A stretch of DNA of 64,000 nucleotides from the NCBI RefSeq assembly GCF_000341285.1, contig NW_005178443.1:62001-126000 (forward strand), given 5' to 3'. A program made the position numbers and the translations under genes. A model generated the notes under the pieces. It did not search any database and was not told the DNA's origin. It saw only the letters and a program-made list of their open reading frames with translations. Numbering within the stretch: the first letter of the stretch is position 1; every line of letters starts with the position of its first letter. Below, one piece after another: positions 1 to 12,781 of this stretch. Source of the DNA: Galdieria sulphuraria. Lineage: Eukaryota > Rhodophyta > Bangiophyceae > Galdieriales > Galdieriaceae.

Positions 1-2210
1 TTATTTTCCAAGTGGCAAGAAAATTTCCAACCTCTAGAACCCCACTTGTCAACTTTTCAAGAGATAGCTGACAGTGTTGCCGAGCTTGCAAATGATGGCG
101 CAGACTCCTCTATATTCTCCACTCAGCAAGTTACCACCGGTCCTCTGGAGGAAGAACTGGTAGCTGAAAACCTGTGGAGACCAATGGAAGGTAATTTATA
201 GAACTATACTTTTTTCAAGTCTTAAACTTTTCTATGTAGAACAAGGAACCAAGTCGTTGATAGAGTTGGGTCCTGGCGTTGATTCTATTACGTCGTCTCA
301 TTTAGAAAAGTTGCAAAGAAACGACGAAAGAATATTGTCGAATTGTGCAGTCGACAAGTTCTGTGAAAGCCTTATAGATATAGCATCTAGAGAGGTGGAA
401 CATAGGTCTTCTTGTTTAGCCACCTTTGATGTACATAACTTATCTGTCGATAGTTCTTCTCGTCCATCCCATTCTGCGTTTGGAACGGAAGATAGTCATT
501 ATCTTTCTTATCTTTTGTTTTTAAACCGTAGAAAGTTGCAGGCTGTGGAAGACTGTTTGGAAAAAATTGATTCCATTCAGAAACTGGACACCCTATCACA
601 ACAACAGAAGAATAATGGTTCTTCCGTTAGTCACGGTAGTAGGACTTCAATGCCGTGGTATTGGAGTTGGATAAGAACCAACTCTCAAAAGAATGCTGTT
701 CATAGCTTAGAGCATCCACCGTATACTACGGCATTGTTTAAATATGCCAACTATTTTATTCAGCGACTAGGATTTTCTTCTTCTAACCTATTCAAAGGAT
801 ACGTTCCATTTTGCGGTGTTGAAATCGTGAAAAAAGGTCGTAGGGAAGGTTAGTGATTCATCATATCAAGTACTTTGGCTCATCATAATATTATGTTTCC
901 ATGGCTACTACTAGTTCTTGAACCAAAGCGGCATTCAGATACGGAGCGAGTGGGCTCTCAGAAACGTAAGGAATTGGGTATTTCATTTGAGAAATCCTTT
1001 CGTCCGAGAAACTTTCAACAAGTATTGGAAAAGATGGTCATAAGAAGTGCACAAGAAGAAAGATATCAGGAATTGGTTGATGAGTTAACAAAGGGTGTGA
1101 TTGGCCATCATGAGTTTCGAAACAAGATTAAGGAAATATCTGAGATGAGCTTATTGGATGCTAGTTATCAATCAGTGCATTGGAGTAGAGAAAAATGGGT
1201 GGGGTTACTTGAGCAGAATACAAGCAAGTTATCTAGTAAGTATTTTGCTTTGAACACATATTGGATCGAATTCTTACATGTTAACTTATAGAGAATGTTC
1301 AAGTGGATGATGTAAGACTGTATTGGGTCAATTATGGAGCTTCCTTTTATCGAAAGGACTCATTTAGCAAAGAAGAAGATGAAGAAATATTACAAGCAGT
1401 ACAACAACTTGGAGAACATAGTTGGGTAAGTAATGGAAATGGAAAGCAACAGGATCTCATTCAACTTTTAAAAGGTTCAAGTAGCCAATCGAGTGAATTC
1501 AGGTCGAAGTCCATGGCAATATTTTTGTCGATATCAACGAACTCTTCGACCAACTTGTTTGACTTGTAAATGGACGATGGAAGAAGATATGAAACTTTTG
1601 GCAGCTATAGAGAAATATGGTACAAAGCAGTGGTCACTTGTATCGTGTAATGTTCCTGGAAGAACTCGTCAACAATGTCTTCATCGTTGGAGAAGAGTAA
1701 GTGAGATTTGAATATATAGATAGATATGGAGAGAGTGAATGGAATAGGGTCTTTGTCCGAATATTCATCATGGCAAATGGACAGTAGAAGAAGATGAACT
1801 GCTACGCAAAGCAGTAGTAAAATATGGAGAAGGTCATTGGTCACAAATAGCTCAAATGGTTCCTGGACGAACGGATTTACAATGTCGAGAAAGATATACT
1901 GACGTTTTGAAACCCTCATTGAGTCATCAGCCTTGGACCCATGAGGAAAATGAACGTTTGTTACAACTTACTCAAGAGTAAGTATGATTTATCGATTGAG
2001 AGAGAAGTATGAATTTGCATTAGAATGGGAACAGGAAAATGGTCTCTTGTAGCATCATTCATGAAGAATAGGACTGATAATCAATGTTATCGTCAATATA
2101 AGAAACTAAAAAGTGAAACAAGGTAAATATTTCTCTCTTGATTCAACAGAATCGGAATAAAATGAAAGTGTAGGAAAAAACAGAAGAGGTCCAATTCCGA
2201 TGGAGAATAA
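1..2210 (+). CDS. SNAPC4: SNAPc subunit 4-like Myb-repeat protein (5' truncated)
   Basis: Probable largest subunit of the snRNA-activating protein complex, which binds the proximal element of snRNA promoters and recruits Pol II or Pol III. The gene begins before the window; frame 1 is open from base 1. Exons are joined by introns at 191-239, 849-914, about 1234-1289, about 1425-1474, about 1697-1747, about 1979-2033 and about 2123-2173; every junction keeps one frame. The C-terminal half is a run of Myb repeats: a partial one with the SNAPC4-style segment RSPWQYFCRYQ, then KWTMEED, KWTVEEDELL and PWTHEENERL repeats with conserved Trp spacing and VPGRT motifs, and a last degenerate repeat GKWSLVASF. 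It ends in a short basic tail with TAA at 2208-2210. An R2R3-type Myb regulator is less likely because there are more than three repeats and the first is atypical. The protein N-terminus is not seen. Confidence 0.8.
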
Positions 2211-2312
2211 CTTGCAAGTCATTACCTAAACATTCTCACACTTTTATTTATGAAAAAAGACTATAAAGGCATTCTTAAAAATTATTAAACTCAACAAGAT
2301 ACTGAAACTATC

Positions 2313-3228
2313 TCACGAAGCAGTATTTTTGATGAATCGACCTTTAAAGCGACATCGACGCTCTGCCAATTGTTTACGACAGTAATATCGGATCTTTCGT
2401 CCTGTGTTGCAGTTGACCTTCATTCGCATACGTTTCTCTCTCAATCGACACATTGCCTTTTGTCGATTCAATTTTTCATAGCTGTCTGATAAACTCTCCG
2501 TTGGTCTTGCCAACTTTGGGAATGTTGTTACTGCACAAATACTTTCTTCCAGACCAACAATTGATTGCACATTAGAAGAACTTTCTATATCCTGCTTGTC
2601 TGTACCATCTTCACTCGTAAGGAATGAATCTACATTTGCACATTTATCGCTGTCTTCATAATTGGCTACTTGAAAAAACAATGAGCCCATGTCGTCGCCT
2701 TCCAAAGAAGAGGAAAAACTGGAAAATGGATATTCCTCATCAACCCAACTATCTAAAGTTGAGCTTAACGAAAAAGTGGGAGAGTCTAGGATAGAACTGT
2801 TGCCCGACACTGGCTTCATATGAGGACTCTCTAAGACAACTTTCTCTGAAGATAGAATATCTGCCTCATCATGCTTCATATTCTTGGAGCAATGTTCGGC
2901 AATCATGTGAGTTATCACTTCCCTCAAATGGCACATTTCCTTAGAACAAGTAGGTACTTGATACAAGGCGGGATTGCAAGGTCCTCGAAAGGCGGACAGT
3001 CTTTCACACAAAAAACTAATTCTAAAAATAAAGTGATTAGCTTCCAATGTTTACTAAAATTTTTTATAAAATATACCTTAGATGACATTCTTTGTCTGCG
3101 GTGGAAGTATGATATTCAACGTCACACTGATCACAACAAAATACATCATCTTCTTCACAATATATACTGGAGTTTGCACTTTGACAAAGTTCACACAGTT
3201 GGGAAGCTAATACTTGGCTAGCTTTCAT
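2313..3228 (-). CDS. B-box and CCT domain protein (CONSTANS-like)
   Basis: Putative nuclear regulator of the CONSTANS-like family. Two exons, 3228-3077 and 3021-2313, with a 55-bp intron, give 286 aa. Residues about 12-60 form one B-box zinc finger: a CELC pair, a CCDQC cluster and later Cys/His ligands. The last about 45 residues form a CCT motif, rich in Arg and with the typical spacing of [13 protein letters not shown] and KGRF. The middle is acidic and Ser-rich, as expected for an activation region. The start ATG was chosen because it opens directly into the B-box. In plants such proteins act in light and clock signalling; whether that holds here is inference. The gene is divergent from the glycosyltransferase gene across a gap of about 770 bp. 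Confidence 0.82.
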
Positions 3229-3997
3229 AAAAGTTGACAGCAAAGCAATGGATAATAATCGCTGTCTCTGTTCAATAATTTCTCTTCAATAAACTTGAAC
3301 CCTCCGAGAGCTACTTTTAAAAGTTACTGCTTTTTAGAACCAAAGTTTACTTTCTCTATTGGAAACTCAACGATAACGGTGAAATATTCTGCTTTCTGTA
3401 GAATCTATTGGGCTATGATATACAACTTCAACCGGCGCCAACTCTTGGGAGCAACACAGAAAACCTTCCTATCAAAGGGAGATTACAGCAGAGCCAATCA
3501 CGTCGTTGGCTCTCGTATTGGGAGGCGGAATCTTCATTTCTCTTTGATTTGATTTGACTCTCTCATAGCAAGTCTATTGGACATTCTCTTTTTAGGAACG
3601 GAGTAGCAATATATTTTGTTGTTGGAGAGCGTTGAGTGGTTGTCTTATCACTCGCAAAACAACAAGACCATAATGAAAAAATCATCGAGTTGCCGTCACT
3701 TTCTGAAAAGTTTCCTATTGTTCTTGAAAGATATTCCATAGCTCTATTATTTCAAAAGATCATGAAATCTTTACCCAATTTCCTCAATCGGTTTGCTATT
3801 TCATCAACAAAGTTTATCTACCATAAAGGACTTGTTGAATGCTGCAATCATCATTGAGCTCCTATGCATCATTTGAAAAACAATCATCAATTTCAAGTTG
3901 CCATAGGAGGAGGGGAAGGAGGAGGATCGAGGGCTGGTTCAGTTCTACTTTATGATAAAGGCGCTTCTAGAGTTGTTCTGTCCATACTTTTATTTGA
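3229..3997. promoter_or_regulatory. Divergent intergenic region with CCAAT boxes
   Basis: About 770 bp lies between the start of the B-box/CCT gene (minus strand) and the start of the glycosyltransferase gene (plus strand). It holds open frames of up to 85 codons, none resembling a known protein. A small cluster of CCAAT motifs (forward at 3494-3498, inverted at 3517-3521) sits near the middle, with a GGCGCCAA element at 3434-3441. This fits a shared or double promoter; the assignment rests on motif recognition only. Confidence 0.35.
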
Positions 3998-4837
3998 ATG
4001 TCATTCACCAGTAGCTTATTGGTTTCCTTTTTGGTTTTGTTGTTATATCCAGTATACGAGTTGTTTTCATCGTGGCTAACCAACGAGTTGCGAAAAGAAA
4101 CGTTGACGGTTACCACTATATGCATTCCAACGGTGAAAAGAGAAACGTTTTACCTCGCTCAAGTCATTTATTCTTTCTTTCAATTATGTCAGCGCTATCC
4201 AAGAGTTGCCCAAGACATCCACCGAGTTTTTATTTTTCAACTAGACGATCATGACTTAAACCCCTATTGGAATGAGGATTTGACTATTCCTTTTCACTGT
4301 AGAAAGAAGATTTTTATTCAACTCCTACCACAATGTTTTCCAGCAATAGAGAATAAGACCTATTATGAATGGCGATGTAAGGAAGCCATCGACTATGCCA
4401 GGACTATGGAGAATTGTGAAAAGTTAGCTAATCCATCCACAACTTTCTTTCTTCTTCTTCAAGATGACGCTGTGTTCAATTCTCATTTTCCTTCTTTTTA
4501 TGAGGCGCTTCCTGGTTGGATGGAAAGATCAAAGTGGCGACGAGTATGTTCTATTTCTTTATATGATATCAAACAAAGAACGGATGGTGGGCCTTTATTG
4601 TCGTACAACGCTGTGGCAAGATTGTATCCTAGAAACTTGATGAACAATATGAGTGCTTTTATTAAAAGACAGTTCCAAAAGCAACCAGTGGATTGGTTGA
4701 TTGAAGAATACTGTAGAAAACTTCATTTAACCACGTTTGTCAAAGTTCCTAACCCTGTTCGTCATATTGGTAATATTTCAACTTTTAAAACATTTGCAAA
4801 AGCAGCACGACGACTGGGTCAATATGATTCATCGTAA
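3998..4837 (+). CDS. PGAP4/MGAT4-like type II membrane glycosyltransferase
   Basis: Single exon, 279 aa. An N-terminal hydrophobic segment (residues about 5-25) is the single membrane anchor of a Golgi or ER type II enzyme. The lumenal part carries TTICIPTVKRE near the start, which resembles the first strand of PGAP4/MGAT4-type enzymes, a FFLLLQDDA motif matching the metal-binding (L)EDD position of these families, and a late RHIGNIST segment like the HIG motif near their C-termini. PGAP4 adds GalNAc to GPI anchors and MGAT4 adds GlcNAc to N-glycans; the acceptor cannot be decided here. It is shorter than animal PGAP4 (about 400 aa), so a divergent member is likely. ATG 3998 is the first in frame and precedes the anchor. 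Confidence 0.6.
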   Translation: MSFTSSLLVSFLVLLLYPVYELFSSWLTNELRKETLTVTTICIPTVKRETFYLAQVIYSFFQLCQRYPRVAQDIHRVFIFQLDDHDLNPYWNEDLTIPFHCRKKIFIQLLPQCFPAIENKTYYEWRCKEAIDYARTMENCEKLANPSTTFFLLLQDDAVFNSHFPSFYEALPGWMERSKWRRVCSISLYDIKQRTDGGPLLSYNAVARLYPRNLMNNMSAFIKRQFQKQPVDWLIEEYCRKLHLTTFVKVPNPVRHIGNISTFKTFAKAARRLGQYDSS

Positions 4838-4891
4838 GACCATTATTCATTATTATTGGGCTTTACAACGGTTTCTCTAGTGCTCTTTACT

Positions 4892-5264
4892 ATGATTGAA
4901 GTTATTTGTAACGATAGGCTAGGTAAACTTTGTTTGCAGGAAATGAATAAACTCAAAAGGGTTTTAGGAAGGAAAATTCGGGTCAAGTGCAATCCAGACG
5001 ATACCATTGGTATTGTACACAAACTGTATATATATATTTGTGAAGAAGAGGATGAACGGTTTCCTTTAGGAGATTTGAAGAAACTTATTGCAGCTCAAAC
5101 AGGAACAAGACCTGAGAAGATTAGAATACAAAAGTGGTACACTGTTTACAAGGACCATATTTCCTTGGCGTATGTTGGAACTTGAGTTCTGTATCCCATA
5201 GTGACTTGGTTTTAGGGACTACGAAATTCACGATGGAATGGGTTTAGAACTTTACTATGACTAA
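4892..5264 (+). CDS. HUB1: Hub1/UBL5 ubiquitin-like splicing modifier
   Basis: Four short exons, 4892-4922, 4968-5009, 5070-5169 and 5216-5264, encode exactly 73 aa, the size of Hub1/UBL5 across eukaryotes. The product starts [13 protein letters not shown] and ends with the double-tyrosine ELYYD, the family hallmark that replaces the Gly-Gly of conjugated modifiers. It also has [18 protein letters not shown] and [20 protein letters not shown]. Hub1 binds HIND elements of splicing factors such as Snu66 and tunes 5' splice-site use; it is not attached covalently in the normal way. The three introns are 45, 60 and 46 bp. The gene ends 50 bp before the 3' end of the convergent Rpt2 gene. Identification is nearly certain. 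Confidence 0.96.
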
Positions 5265-5314
5265 ATAGGTCTTCCACAAGTAGTTGTGTTTGGTTGCATA
5301 AATCAGACAAAAAC

Positions 5315-6709
5315 TTACAGATAAAGTCCCTCAGGAACTCCCTCATTCTTCTTATACAAAACATTTTCACGAGCCTTTCTAAAGTCGTCCTGAGTAACTT
5401 TCATACGTCGTTCACGTAATGCCATCAAACCAGCTTCCGTACAAATAGCTTTGATATCTGCACCAGACAAGTTATCCTTGGTCATTACCAACTCTTCCAA
5501 GTTGACGTCATCTGCAAGTGTCATCTTCGCAGCATGAATCTGAAATATTTTACGTTTAGTCTTCTCATCTGGAAATGGAAACTCAATCTTTCGGTCAATT
5601 CTACCAGGACGAAGAAGAGCTGGGTCCAGTGTTTCAATTCTGTTGGTTGCTAACAATACTTTGATATCTCCTCTCGAGTCAAACCCATCCAATTGATTCA
5701 ACAATTCCAACATAGTACGCTGTATTTCACGTTCACCACCAGAAGTTGCTTCATATCGCTTTGTACCAATAGCGTCAATTTCGTCAATGAACACTATGGA
5801 AGGCGCCATTTCTTCTGCAGCTCGAAATAATTCTCGTACCAATTTGGGACCATCTCCCAAGTATTTCTGAATAAGTTCGGAACCTACAACACGAAGAAAA
5901 GTTGCTGAAGTGCTATTTGCCACAGCTCTAGCCAATAAGGTTTTTCCAGTTCCTGGTTCCCCATATAATATGACACCTTTTGGAGGACTTATTCCAATAT
6001 CCTCATATAGTTCGGGGTGAGTCAAAGGAAGTTCTACAGCTTCCTTGATTTCTTGTATTTGTTTTTCCAAACCGCCAATATCTGCATAACTTTCCAAAGG
6101 AGCCTTATCCACCTTCATAACGGACACCATGGGGTCCACATCATCAGCCAGCACTCCCACAACACTTAAAACTTTGTTATGTAAGAGTACCGTGCAACCC
6201 TTTCCATTCTTAGTCAAACAACTTTCGAGCATTTCACCTATACTTACCGGTTCAATTTGATCCCTATCCACAAAAGAACACATATTCACGTAATATTCTG
6301 GACCGACTGCTGAAGACACAATGGCGTGATTATCGTCTACTATTTCTTCCAAAGTACCCACTCCAACCGGTGTTCCTCTTATATCATCAACTTTGGACCT
6401 TTCTTCTTCATGTTTCTCTTCTCTTGGTCTTATTTTCTCTTGTTTGGTAATAAACTCTTCTTCAATGAGTAAATAATCCTTTACTCGCTCTAGTTTCAAC
6501 ATTCGTAGACGACAACGAGCACTTGGCGTTATGGGTGGTAGTCTAGTAGCAGCTTCAGGACCACTTGACTTTCTTTTCTTGTGACCTATTCTAGTTGGCC
6601 CAGTAGGTGGTTCATATTTTTTCTTTTCTTGACCTTTCTTATCTCCTCCTCCTCCTCCTCCTTGGTTGAAACCTGGAGGACCTGAAAACCCACTTTGGTT
6701 TTGACCCAT
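5315..6709 (-). CDS. RPT2: 26S proteasome regulatory ATPase Rpt2 (PSMC1)
   Basis: Single exon, 464 aa. AAA+ ATPase of the 19S base that unfolds substrates and opens the 20S gate. Visible are the Walker A GEPGTGKT, Walker B FIDEIDA, the Arg-rich [13 protein letters not shown] region, an N-terminal coiled coil and OB domain, and the C-terminal GLYL tail, an HbYX-type gate-opening motif. The N-terminus reads MGQNQSG, which fits the conserved N-myristoylation site of Rpt2, so I set the start at 6709 and not at an in-frame ATG 39 codons upstream. A run of CCT repeats encodes a Gly-rich stretch. The start codon is 16 bp from that of the divergent P5CDH gene. Confidence 0.97.
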   Translation of the reverse strand: MGQNQSGFSGPPGFNQGGGGGGDKKGQEKKKYEPPTGPTRIGHKKRKSSGPEAATRLPPITPSARCRLRMLKLERVKDYLLIEEEFITKQEKIRPREEKHEEERSKVDDIRGTPVGVGTLEEIVDDNHAIVSSAVGPEYYVNMCSFVDRDQIEPVSIGEMLESCLTKNGKGCTVLLHNKVLSVVGVLADDVDPMVSVMKVDKAPLESYADIGGLEKQIQEIKEAVELPLTHPELYEDIGISPPKGVILYGEPGTGKTLLARAVANSTSATFLRVVGSELIQKYLGDGPKLVRELFRAAEEMAPSIVFIDEIDAIGTKRYEATSGGEREIQRTMLELLNQLDGFDSRGDIKVLLATNRIETLDPALLRPGRIDRKIEFPFPDEKTKRKIFQIHAAKMTLADDVNLEELVMTKDNLSGADIKAICTEAGLMALRERRMKVTQDDFRKARENVLYKKNEGVPEGLYL

Positions 6710-6725
6710 AATTAAAATAATCAAA
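6710..6725. promoter_or_regulatory. 16-bp divergent spacer between Rpt2 and P5CDH start codons
   Basis: Only 16 bases separate the two start codons. Either each transcript has a minimal 5' leader, or the 5' leaders overlap the other gene's coding exon so that promoter elements sit in coding DNA. Another possibility is that one start codon is further downstream, but both N-termini look right (myristoylation motif for Rpt2, targeting peptide for P5CDH). Confidence 0.6.
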
Positions 6726-8864
<2,139 letters not shown>

Positions 8865-8889
8865 TAAAAGTTTGTGATTTTATCAAGTT

Positions 8890-10222
8890 TCATCGTGGTT
8901 GCAACTGTCTGGCTTTTTTGGGTTCAGGAAACTGTAAGGGTACTTGCAAACTTGCTTGATAACTTTTGGTATTTGCACCCTTCTTCATTTGTTGTACTTT
9001 GCATCCCAATTGTCTGAAATAGAGCAAACAACTATCCAATATAAGTTCTCAAATACAAAAGTAACATAACGTTCTCACCGCAAAACTGTCATTCCTAACA
9101 ATTCTGCGATATGTTGAGGATCTCCAGAAAAACCTACCAAATGAAGCCACACAACTAAAGCACTATAAATCAACTTGTCCATATACAGTGGACTTCTAAA
9201 ATACCTATCATCAATGTAGATGGAAATGTCTTGAAACATAGATAACTTGGTAATAACTTACGTCCTTCTTTTCGTATCATATTCAGCAAAATCTGCGAGA
9301 AAACGTTCTAAAAGTACGTTGGGTATTCCAGAGTCCTCTGCCCATGACGCAACTTGTTTTTGTTTCAATGTTTTGGGAAAAGTATGAAATTTGCACAAGT
9401 ACTTGAGAAATAGACAACAAATCAATTCTTGTTGTCCTTTCGAACCTTGTCTCATAAAGAAATCATTTGCAAGTGGCTCTGGAACACCCCACATGTCAAC
9501 CATGTCGTTCTTTTTCAAGGCATCCATATCCATCAAGCTATCTAAAATGCCCACACTGGACTCCATCTCTTTCCATTCTCTCGGTAAAATGATAGCTTGT
9601 AAAGGATATGCTTCTGATAGTACTGTCGTTTCCTTATTCATAGGAGGAAGTGCAATAGAGTGTAAAGCATCTTCCAGACTGCTACTGGTCCTCACTTGGG
9701 ATATAGAGGACTCCACTGCCTTGAATTCTTCCTTATCTACTTCAAGTTCATTAACTGCATTCCGAAGAACTGCATCTCGTCTCTTTTTCGTTGCTTTACT
9801 TCCAAATTTTGCAATTAACTGAGTTTTTAACTCTCCCTTGGACAACTGCGACGTTTCTGAGTAGTCCCTTTGAGTCTGCCTGATGGCCGGATACAAGTGA
9901 ACAATTTGTTGTGGCTCTATACAATATATTGTGTTTTCCCCTCTCTTTTTTACACCAATAAAATATCTGTCTCACTTCCTATTAGAACAATACAAAAAAA
10001 TAGTAAGGTCCAATACCTTGCAAAACAATGCTGGGATACTGCTTCCTTCACGCTTACCGGCATTGAATAACCACTGTTATTATCTGCCAACACAAGGGAA
10101 CCTCTTCCATCTTCTTTCAACTGGAAATCACTATTTTCGTGTTGACTCCAACGAAATCCTTCCACAGAAGCTATAGCGGTAGGATAACTTGTCTGTGGGT
10201 CAACGCAATATTGTATTCGCAT
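8890..10222 (-). CDS. RPA49: RNA polymerase I subunit A49 (RPA49/PAF53)
   Basis: Subunit of the A49-A34.5 heterodimer that aids Pol I initiation and elongation on rDNA. Exons 10222-10017, 9966-9262, 9204-9079 and 9013-8890 give 386 aa. The N-terminal dimerisation part includes ARYFIGVKKRGENT, followed by the family motif TQLIAKFGSKATKKRRDAV and a C-terminal tandem winged-helix region with DKLIYSALVVWLHL and LRQLGCKV. The first acceptor is not the nearest AG; the one at 9967-9968 keeps the frame and restores the conserved YFIGV. ATG 10222 is the only good in-frame start after a stop-bearing stretch, but an upstream non-coding or short coding exon cannot be excluded because a pyrimidine tract plus AG lies just before it. 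Confidence 0.82.
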
Positions 10223-10481
10223 ATTCGTCCTTTTTGAAAGAAAATGCAAATGGGAATGCAATGCGCAAAGTCACATCTTGTTTTCAATATCAATTAATAC
10301 ATGCTCAACTTACAAACCCTTACACAATTGTCATTCAATACTCGTGAGAAATAGGCATCGAGTAAAAACTCATGCATTCTTCATAATCACAAGAAATATT
10401 GTGTTACCATGAAAGAGATCAGAACTAAATGATCGAACTGGATGAAGAAACTCATAACAAAAATACGATGGCTTGGATTTA

Positions 10482-12132
10482 TTACTGACTTAATAAGCCT
10501 CGTTCAAATGCTGCCTTTTCCAAGGCTTCTCGATGATCAGGATGTGCTATACTGATCAACGAAAGTGCTCTTTCTCTCAAGTTCTTGCCATGCAACTCAC
10601 AAATTCCCCATTCCGTTACCTTACAAAGTAAGTACTTAACAGATGTGCTTCACTGTATACTTACAACATAATATACATGTGCTCTAGTAGTGACGACACC
10701 TCCCCCAGGATGTGCAAAATTGACAATCCGAGAATTACCCGAAGAAGTCGTACTAGGAAGAGCAATGATCGGTTTTCCACCTTCTGAAAGTGATGCTCCA
10801 CGAATGAAATCGACTTGTCCACCAACACCGCTATAAAGTTTCGTACCAATGCTATCACTGATAACTTGTCCAGTTAGGTCAACTTAAATACAAAGGGTAA
10901 ATATACACTAAAAATATCATGGAACAAATATACTCACCTTCGATTGCAGAATTAATAGCAGTTACCCGAGAATTTTTGGCGATAACAACTGGATTGTTGG
11001 TAAAAGCAATATCTTGCATAGTTATAAGTGGATTGCGATCCACAAAGTCGTACAATTTCCTGGTACCAAGTAAAAATCCTGAAACAATACGGCCAGGATT
11101 AATAACTTTCTTAGAATTGGTAACTGCACCACATTCTACCAAGTCTATGAGGCCATCACTAAACATTTCGGTATGAACACCGAGATCTACATACAGTTTT
11201 AATGGTTGAAATGAAACTGAATTTCTCCTACCTTTGTGATTTTTTAGCTTGGAAAGAACTGCATTGGGTATTGCGCCTATTCCCATCTGCAAACAAGCAC
11301 CATCTTCTACAAGATTGGCGGCTATCAATTGACCAATACGGTCTTGAACAGAATTGGGTGGTTTAGCATAAAGCTCGGGTAATTCCCATTCATCTTGAAC
11401 TATATAATCCAACTGTGAAACATGAACAAAAGAGTCTCCAAAAGTATACGGCATTCTGGGATTCACAATAGCAACTTTGTGTTTGGCCATTTCCAAGGCA
11501 GCTCTAGTACAATCAACACTAGTTCCAAGAGAAACATAGCCATGATTATCAGGTGGAGTTGTCTGCACAAAGGCCACATCCAAAGGAATAGCACCTAATC
11601 TGAATAAACTAGGAATCTCGCTTAAGAATACCGGTGTATAATCTGCCTTTCCAGCATTGACAGCTTCTCGTACATTGGCACCCATGAATAACGAGTTGTC
11701 ACGAAAGATGCCTTCATATTCCGGCTTTAAATGAGGCAAAGGGCCTTCGGTATGAATGTGATGCAAACGGACCTTTTTCAAGTTTGCTTTTTTCCCCCAT
11801 CTACAAAGCGCCTCCAAAAGAGGTGTCGGTGTAGCAGCAACGCCTTGAACAAATACATTGTCTCCACTTTTAACCACAGTTACAGCTTCATCAGCACTGA
11901 CTTGTTTCGGTTCTCTTCCTGGAACTTTGTAGAATGGTTCATTGGCCCTTCTGGTGAACCTGTACTTTTCGATCTCTCTTTCCTGTCTTTGACGTGCTTC
12001 ACCTTCGATTATGTTGGCTTCTGTCTCATTATGAATCCCGGAAGTACTCAAGCCACGTAAAGGTGGTAAAATATTTTGATTTGGTCTTTTTGAAGCAAGT
12101 TGTGTTAATGAAAAGTTCCGAAGTAAGAACAT
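10482..12132 (-). CDS. Mitochondrial acetyl-CoA hydrolase/acetate CoA-transferase family protein
   Basis: CoA-transferase of the acetyl-CoA hydrolase/4-hydroxybutyrate CoA-transferase family, related to acetate:succinate CoA-transferases. Four exons, 12132-11232, 11186-10938, 10882-10665 and 10619-10482, give 501 aa. The N-terminus MFLLRNFSLTQLASKR is a good mitochondrial presequence. Landmarks are LGVHTEMFSDG (probable catalytic Glu region), GVGGQVDFIRGA and the late YVVTEWGICELHGKNLRERA. In mitochondria it could make acetate from acetyl-CoA while forming succinyl-CoA, or recycle CoA; the exact substrate pair cannot be fixed from sequence. The first intron (11187-11231) is 45 nt with no in-frame stop, so retention would add 15 residues without breaking the frame. 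Confidence 0.88.
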
Positions 12133-12781
12133 GATTGCACAATAATTCTACAGATGTTGACAAATGCAAATGTTACACTTCAGCTGCAGATGGGTCCGAG
12201 CATTGAGACGCGCATGAAACAAGATACCAGGAGCTTTATGGCTACCAACAATCAAACAAGCTATTCTTCATAACGCCTCATGGGTTATAACCATGGTCGA
12301 ACCTGTTTTATAGGGTTTATTAGGGTAGTTTGCTCACACGTACTTTTGTTCTATCCCATTCTACCTTGGGATACCGAAACATGCAATAAATAATTACGAG
12401 GAATATCCTCTAATGAACAATTGCTAGAAACTTTTCGTACCATGGACGCCTACTCACCATTGAACAAAATAGTGAAGGAAGCATGTTGTTTAAACTTTCT
12501 TCATTTCTCGCTTGGCTTTGCTTGATTTGTCTCAAGGATCTTCTCAAGCACAAGTCTTTGGCGCCAAATTTGGGAATAATTTTTTCTTCGATGAGAAGGG
12601 ACAGAACACAGCAATGGACACGTGGGAACAAATCGATAATCCCCAATGAGAAAAAAATGGATGCTTTGCTCCTTCTCGCAATGAAGAGAGTGACCTGGAT
12701 GTTCATTTTCACTTTCTTTTCGTTTTCAGCAAATAGAGTTGAAAGAAACTAGACTTGTAGCTATCAAACTTTGAAAAGACG

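Noticed and set aside
3295-3857. Two short plus-strand frames (85 and 73 codons) between the CCT and glycosyltransferase genes
   Set aside because: No recognised sequence and no splice path into the glycosyltransferase exon, which already starts with a good ATG before its membrane anchor.
9391-9822. 143-codon plus-strand frame
   Set aside because: It is the antisense shadow of the RPA49 coding exon.
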